Assembly (NCBI GenBank): GCA_024345305.1
Contig: BRON01000005.1
Coordinates: 1,178,001 to 1,242,000 of the forward strand
From: Mrakia gelida
Lineage: Eukaryota; Basidiomycota; Tremellomycetes; Cystofilobasidiales; Mrakiaceae
DNA: 64,000 nucleotides
Reading direction: 5' to 3'
This document shows positions 59,076 to 64,000 of this stretch, in pieces. How positions within the stretch are numbered: the first letter of the stretch is position 1; every line of letters starts with the position of its first letter. The notes beneath the pieces are model-generated. The model saw only the letters and a program-made list of their open reading frames with translations, ran no database searches and was not told the origin of the DNA. A program made the translations under genes and the position numbers.

Positions 59076-60374
59076 CTACGAGAAGTCCCACTCAACGGAG
59101 AAGCACCTGCTCTTGTGCGCTGTCCAGTGTTCTCTTTGATGATCTAAGTTGACGAAGGGGAGGAAGGAGAGTAGAGGTCAGGTCGCGCGTCCGCGTCGTC
59201 CGTCTCGCTCGAGTGAACGAGGCGGCGGGGAAGGCAAGGAAGAGAAAGAAAGGCGGACCTTTGCAGCAGTATTGAACTGTCTGGCACTGTGGTGCAGAAG
59301 AAGAGGTGAGTCAGTTGGGGAAGCGAGAGCGAAGGAGGGCGGCGGAGGAGGGAGTCGAACGAACCCTTCCACAAGCCATCATCTCTCCGCCAGCAGACTT
59401 CAGGCAGTCCTCCCCTCCGAAAGGTCTCGCTGCACATCCGTACCAGCTGATACTCCAGTCAGGTCGCGAGTGAAAGTGTTCCCTGACCTCCCGAGCCGAC
59501 TTCTCGGGGTGGAGAAGGTAGCGAACGATGATCTCCATTCCGACCTCAGGCGCTCGCATCATGGACTGAATAGTCCCTCTGAGCACGTCGTCCGTTCTTC
59601 GAGCATCGAGGATTCGAGAGCACTTCCTTGTGAGGGTCTCAAAGTCGCGTCCAAGGGCTGGAAGAGTGGCCGGTGAGGAGAAAAGGGAGGAGGAACGAAG
59701 GTCGATTTCGAAGGGGATGTAAACGACGATGAGACTGAGCGTCTGGGCGTAGAAGAGGCTCGCGGTGTATTGTTCGTTTCGACTACCGAGAAGGACCTGC
59801 GTGTGAAGAAGAACAAGAAGAGGAGAGTCAGGAGGAGCGGGGGTTGGAGGAAGGGAAGGAGAAGACGTGCGTTGTTCATCGTTCGAGGGCCTTCGAAGAG
59901 AGTCGTGAGGTCTGGACAGTTCCTTGACCAATGCTCGACCACTCGAACGAAGAGGAGTTCGATGGTATGGGCCGGAGCGGTTCTGATCCACCTGGTGAAG
60001 TAGTTGGATCCCAGAAGGATCGTTGCGAGTTGAAGCTCGAAACAAGTCTCCCAGTCGTTGACCTGAGGAAGTCGTTCGAGGAGGAAGCAGAGGAACCTGT
60101 GAAGATGTTTGCCAGAGAACTCGGCTCGGAAGTGGTGGACGGGTTCGATCTTGGATCGATCAACTTCTGCTGCAAGAGCAGTACGCCTGAGATCGAGAGC
60201 CTGGGACGACGAAGGCACGAGGAAGGACGGGGAGACGCTCAGAATCGGACATCTCTTCGTCCTCCCTCTGCATCCTCACGTACTTACCAGAGCAGCCGCT
60301 TTGACGAGATCCGGCTCTGCTCCATCCGAAGATCCGAACAACGCATCCGCGAGGGCTTGAGGTTCGGGAATCAT
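59076..60374 (-). CDS. MYND zinc-finger protein 3
   Basis: Start at 60,374 (MIPEPQALADALFGSSDGAE), stop at 59,076. The helical body includes FRAEFSGKHLHRFLCFLLER, GSNYFTRWIRTAPAHTIELL and VEHWSRNCPDLTTLF, parallel to MYND 2 (SNGYFIRWILQAPDTKIHRL). The C-terminal finger comes from three exons: CAARPFGGEDCLKSAGGEMM then ACGR, CQTVQYCCKD, HQREHWTAHKSRCFS. As in MYND 2, the sixth ligand is His (YC-x3-H-Q) and introns fall at the same bases. The first Cys pair is spaced wider than the usual C-x2-C if both are ligands. The protein ends VEWDFS. The gene is head-to-head with F-box-like gene 3. Confidence 0.72.
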
Positions 60375-60721
60375 GGCCAGAAAGGAAGGAGGGAGAGGAA
60401 GGGAAAGGAGGAGGAGGGATCGCGAGGTTGCGAGGTGGTTGCGAGACGATTCAATCCGAAGACTGGGTTTGACGATGTAGGAGAAGGTGCCTCAAACTAG
60501 ATGGAGGGCGCCGGAATGGGGGATGCGACACGAGATTCGAAGTTTGAGGGATGATGGGAGAGAGAAAGGAGGGAGGGAGGAGCGTGAGCTCGAACAAAAC
60601 GACCTTTAATTGGATGTTCCGCTGCTCCTTCTCCTCTCACCGCATCCTACTCGAAGATATACACTTTCCAAAGGTCTTCGCCGCTTCCTCTGCTAGTTTT
60701 CTCTCCTCTCCACCATCTCTC
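60375..60721. promoter_or_regulatory. Divergent promoter region, MYND 3 / F-box 3
   Basis: About 350 bases between divergent start codons. The corresponding MYND 1 / F-box 1 gap (917-1126) is 210 bases. No shared motif longer than a few bases was noticed by eye. Confidence 0.4.
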
Positions 60722-62221
60722 ATGTCGAATACCTCCTCCCCAACCCAAGAAGGTTCTTCTCAAACCTCGACGACCATCGACCTCTCCTCTCTCTCCTCCT
60801 CCCTTCCCTCCCTCGTCTCGTCCGCCCCCGCTGGAACCGACTCGCGATTCCTCAAGCCTCAGGATGGAATCCTTCCAGGTAAGCACACTGTCTCGGCTGT
60901 TCGAGCTCTCTGGGTAGGGCATGAGCCGTCCAAGAGGGGGGGAGGGAAGAGAGGCAGGAGGAACGGAACGTCGAGCTCAACTCCTTCACTGACTCTCCCT
61001 TCTCTTCTCCCTCTTCCTCCTCCCATCTTCGTAGGGATCCCTTTCGAAATCCTCGAACGAATCCTTCGATACACCTTCCTCCGACGAACCAAGTTCAGTC
61101 CCTCCTCGGATCCTTACCCCCTTCGAAACACGAGCCATCTCCTCCTCGTCTCCAAAGCCTTCCGCGAGCTCTGCCTCCCCTTCTTCTTCGAATTCGTCAC
61201 CATCGCTCGCCCTTCGGACTACGCTACCTTCTTCAACCCCACGGACGGCCTCTTCGTTGCTGATGAGGAAGGGAGGAGGAGATGGAGCTTCGTTCAGGTT
61301 CTGGGTTTCGCTTACGGCGTTGAACCTCCTGCTCGCTGGGCGACGGGCAGCGAGTCTTGGATCGGTCCTCTTCAAGCACCCGAGGAGAACCATCTTGGGT
61401 CGTCGGGTTCTTCGATAAAGGGACCCACGATTCCACCACCTCCGAGCTCGACTCCGAGGCTGTCAAGAACGCTACCAAGGACGTCAGAGCTCGAGCTCGA
61501 GCGCTCCGAAGGGTCAACTCTCTCTTCGAGCAGTCGCTCTACGTCCTCACCGGCGGCGATAACTTCGAGGAATGGGTCAGAGCGACGACGGGCTCAGGAC
61601 TCCAAGAAACCGTCAACAGAATGATCCGCGATGAGCTGTTCACCAAAGCTCACGAGGCTCGAGCTTCGTTCTATGGTCAACTCCTTCAACCTCGTTCGGA
61701 GAGCTCATCCCCCCTCACGTTCCACCTCTCGGATTCTCTCGGCCAGCTCCATCACTTCGTCAACTCCATCTCTCGAGTACACTTCATGCCCACGGCCGTC
61801 CTCCATCTCCATCGCAACCACGTCGAACCATCGCTTCGTGCCTCCGACGCGTCGTGGTCGGTGGACACCGTTCGACTTCACGGCAGGGATCGTCACCATC
61901 CATCTCTACGGATACTCGGAGGAGCATCGCTCGCTCTTCGCCAGGGAGTTGTTCGAGGCGGAAGAGAACGAGTGGAAGGGGAGATGGTGCTTCGTCTTGG
62001 ATTCGAGGAACGAGAACGACGTCGTCCTCATGCTCGAGCGAGTGAGTTCGCTCCTCCCTCTCTCTTTTTTCACCCGAATCGAGGAGCTGACCGGTCTCTT
62101 CGTCTTGGTCTTGGGTTTCTCCCAGGTCTTCAAGCTGGTTCGAGACTCAGGCCGCTACACTCGCGTCAGCAAGGCGATGGAGCTGGAGTTGCGAGGAAAG
62201 GCTTCTGACGCTCAGGTTTAG
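60722..62221 (+). CDS. F-box-like protein 3, with frame changes
   Basis: ATG at 60,722. A Ser/Thr-rich start is followed, after an intron (about 60,879-61,034), by a clear F-box-like segment: GIPFEILERILRYTFLRRTK, then LLLVSKAFRELCLPFFFEFV. The next text GRRRWSFVQVLGFAYGVEPP is in the same frame. From about 61,390 the protein-like text (VVGFFDKGTHDSTTSELDSE; LYVLTGGDNFEEWVRATTG) lies one frame over. From about 61,850 it returns to the first frame (FDFTAGIVTIHLYGYSEEHR; WCFVLDSRNENDVVLMLERV). No standard intron explains either change. The last exon gives FKLVRDSGRYTRVSKAMELE and a stop at 62,219-62,221. Two compensating indels, sequence errors or unusual introns are possible. Function: likely SCF adaptor by family; unproven. 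Confidence 0.5.
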
Positions 62222-62536
62222 GAGGAGGAGAGCTTGCGAGTGGGAGTGAGAGGCTGAAGATACTAGTGTGGAGCTGAGGCTGAGGGATCACGAACAGTTT
62301 ATACTGGTTCTGATCAGCAGCGACGAGAAGGAGAACGAAGGAGCGTCGAGTCGAGCTCCGCGGAGACCTCGAGCGACAGTGACCTCGAGAGCTCGTCTTG
62401 AAAATTTCACGAGCTGACGGAAATGATGGAGAGAGATCTAGAAGACTCGAGAGAAAATCTTCGAGCAAAATCAGTCGCGTCCCAACTTCTTCCGGTCCAC
62501 CTTCTCCCCTCTCCCTTTCGCCTCGCCACCCTCTCA
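62222..62536. other. Spacer between F-box 3 and AP endonuclease
   Basis: Same-strand spacer of about 315 bases with no visible gene. It should contain the endonuclease promoter. Confidence 0.4.
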
Positions 62537-64000
62537 TGAACCATCACCTCCTTCTTCTCCCCTCCCTCCTCCTCCGGCCCTTCCTCGCCCCCAGAACCCT
62601 TCACCACCACCTTCCCCTCTTCAAACCCACCTCCTTCTTCTCTCCCACTCAGTCCCACTCCTTCTCCATGTCCACCTCGAAAAGAAAAGCCGATCTCCAT
62701 GAAGAAGCTGAGGAGGTCGAGGTCGACCAACCTGTCGCGAAGAAGCCTGCCAAAGCCAAAGCTGCTCCCAAAGCCAAAGCACCAGCTAAGGAGAAGGCGC
62801 CTCCTAAGGCTAAGGCTGTTAAGGAACCTGTATGTCCATCGCGAAAAGGAAGAGGGGAGGGAGAAGGGAGGAGGGAAGGAGGAGGAGTGGACGTGAGCTG
62901 ACCTTCGTGCTTTCTCCCGCCTCGCTCGTTTGCCAGCATCCTCAACCCTCTCCCAACGAGCCTCACTACCCTGAGAAGATCTACATCAACAAGGAGCTGC
63001 CTAAGGAGTACGATTTGCCTGCGAAGACGGAGGGATGCGTCAAGGTTCGTTGGCTGAAGGGAGGAGGGGAGGGGAAGGAGAGTTGAGCTCGAGCTGACCC
63101 AGTTTCCCTTCCCATCTTTCTCTCCACTCTCTCTTTCTTCGTCCTCGTTGTTGTTGTTTGGAACATCAGATCACTGCCTGGAACATCACGAGCTTGAAGT
63201 CGGCTTGCGATCCTAAGAATGTGAGTTCCGAGTGCGGAGAAGGGAGGGGACAGGAGGGAGGAAGGGAGGAGCTGATGTTGACCTCGCTCTCCTTGAATCT
63301 TGCTTCCTTTCTGCAGGGATCTGGGTTCATGGGATACATGGATAAGGTACGTCCAACTTCTCATCTCTTCTCAGGTGGTGACTGAGGTAGAATGTGGGAG
63401 GAGGGATCAAAGGAACGAGCATACAAGCTGATCTCGTGTTTGCGTTCTCGTCTTCGTCCATCAGGAGGACGCGGACATCATGATCTTGACCGAGACGAAG
63501 AGGAACAACAACGATCCCATCCCTCAAGACAAGGCTCTGAGAGAGAAGTACCCTCATCAGAAGTGGGCCAACTCGATGTGAGTCGAACGAAGAGGGTGCT
63601 TGGGTGCATGGGAAGGGGAGAGACGAGGAGCTGATCGTTCTCGTTCGTGTTCGACGCTTTGCGCGAATTCAGTCAGAAGGGATACGCTGGTGAGTGCTTG
63701 CTCAAAGGAACAAGAGCTTCTGAGAGCTCGGAACAAGTCTGACCGGTCTCTTACTACAGGAACCGTCATCCTCTCGAAGGTCAAACCCGTCACGACCAGC
63801 GTTCGTCCTTCCTTCCTCCTCTTCGTTCTCGACCTTGCATTCGTCGAATTGACCGAGCTTCTCTCCTCTTCCTCCATCTCTCAGATCGACATCGAAGTCG
63901 GAGGATCCAAAGTCACCGGTCGAATCGTCACGATGGAGGTGAGTCCCTCGTCTCCTCTCCTCTCGTTTCTTCGTCGCGTCGAAATCGAGCGAGACCTCGT
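62537..64000 (+). CDS. AP endonuclease, exonuclease III/APE1 family (partial)
   Basis: Base-excision repair enzyme cutting DNA 5' to abasic sites; the 3' part is cut by the window end. Two starts are possible. ATG 62,537 gives MNHHLLLLPSLLLRPFLAPR, an Arg/Leu-rich presequence-like start; ATG 62,668 gives MSTSKRKADLHEE, a nuclear-like start. A Lys/Ala/Pro repeat follows (KAKAAPKAKAPAKEKAPPKA). The catalytic fold begins KITAWNITSLKSA, then DADIMILTETKRNNN, where the E of LTETK is the metal-binding Glu of the family. Then come YPHQKWANSIQKGYAGTVIL (family G-Y-S/A-G) and GRIVTMEV. Short exons of 40-90 nt separated by CTGAC-type introns. Leaky scanning from the two ATGs could target mitochondria and nucleus; this is inference. 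Confidence 0.88.

Overview
The window looks like nuclear DNA of a basidiomycete red yeast of the Pucciniomycotina (Microbotryomycetes, probably Sporidiobolales such as Rhodotorula or Sporobolomyces). The reasons are its moderately high GC content and gene-dense layout, very many short introns (GTGAGY donors, CTGAC branch points, often GAGCTGAC, and pyrimidine-rich acceptors), and recognisable fungal proteins (KRE6/SKN1 GH16, HIS1, delta-12 desaturase, DPM2). The genus is an inference. There is no operon, phage, CRISPR array or intact transposon.

Layout. 0-18 kb: a truncated MYND-finger gene (-) and an F-box-like gene (+), diverging; an MFS transporter (+); a cystathionine beta-synthase core (-); two tandem copies of an unknown ~130-residue protein (+); a PPPDE/thioredoxin/PUL protein (+); and a second MFS transporter (-), an inverted paralog of the first. 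18-34 kb: a SAM methyltransferase (-), an unknown intron-rich protein (+), an RA-PH adaptor (+), mitochondrial tryptophanyl-tRNA synthetase (+), HIS1 (+), an intron-containing tRNA-Leu and a small coiled-coil protein. 34-46 kb: a second F-box-like gene (-), 3.3 kb without a clear gene but holding a decayed tandem duplication, a second MYND gene (-), DPM2 (+), delta-12 desaturase (-) and CFIm25/NUDT21 (+). 46-59 kb: BTB(+) P450(-) KRE6(+) P450(+) BTB(-), an inverted two-gene duplication around KRE6. 59-64 kb: a third MYND gene (-) diverging from a third F-box-like gene (+), then an AP endonuclease cut by the window end.

Two themes stand out. First, six families occur as local paralogs, often as co-duplicated neighbours: MYND/F-box divergent pairs, BTB/P450 convergent pairs, inverted MFS genes and a tandem unknown pair. 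Second, splicing is extreme. Coding microexons of 3, 4, 6, 7, 8, 9, 11, 13 and 14 nt can be inferred, including a 3-nt exon kept in both copies of the tandem pair. Introns and intergenic DNA also carry many copies of the palindrome GACGCGTC, often between the 5' splice site and the branch point.

Gene spans below run from start codon to stop codon including introns. Splice sites were assigned by eye from reading frame, donor/branch/acceptor signals and paralog comparison; none was checked against transcripts.
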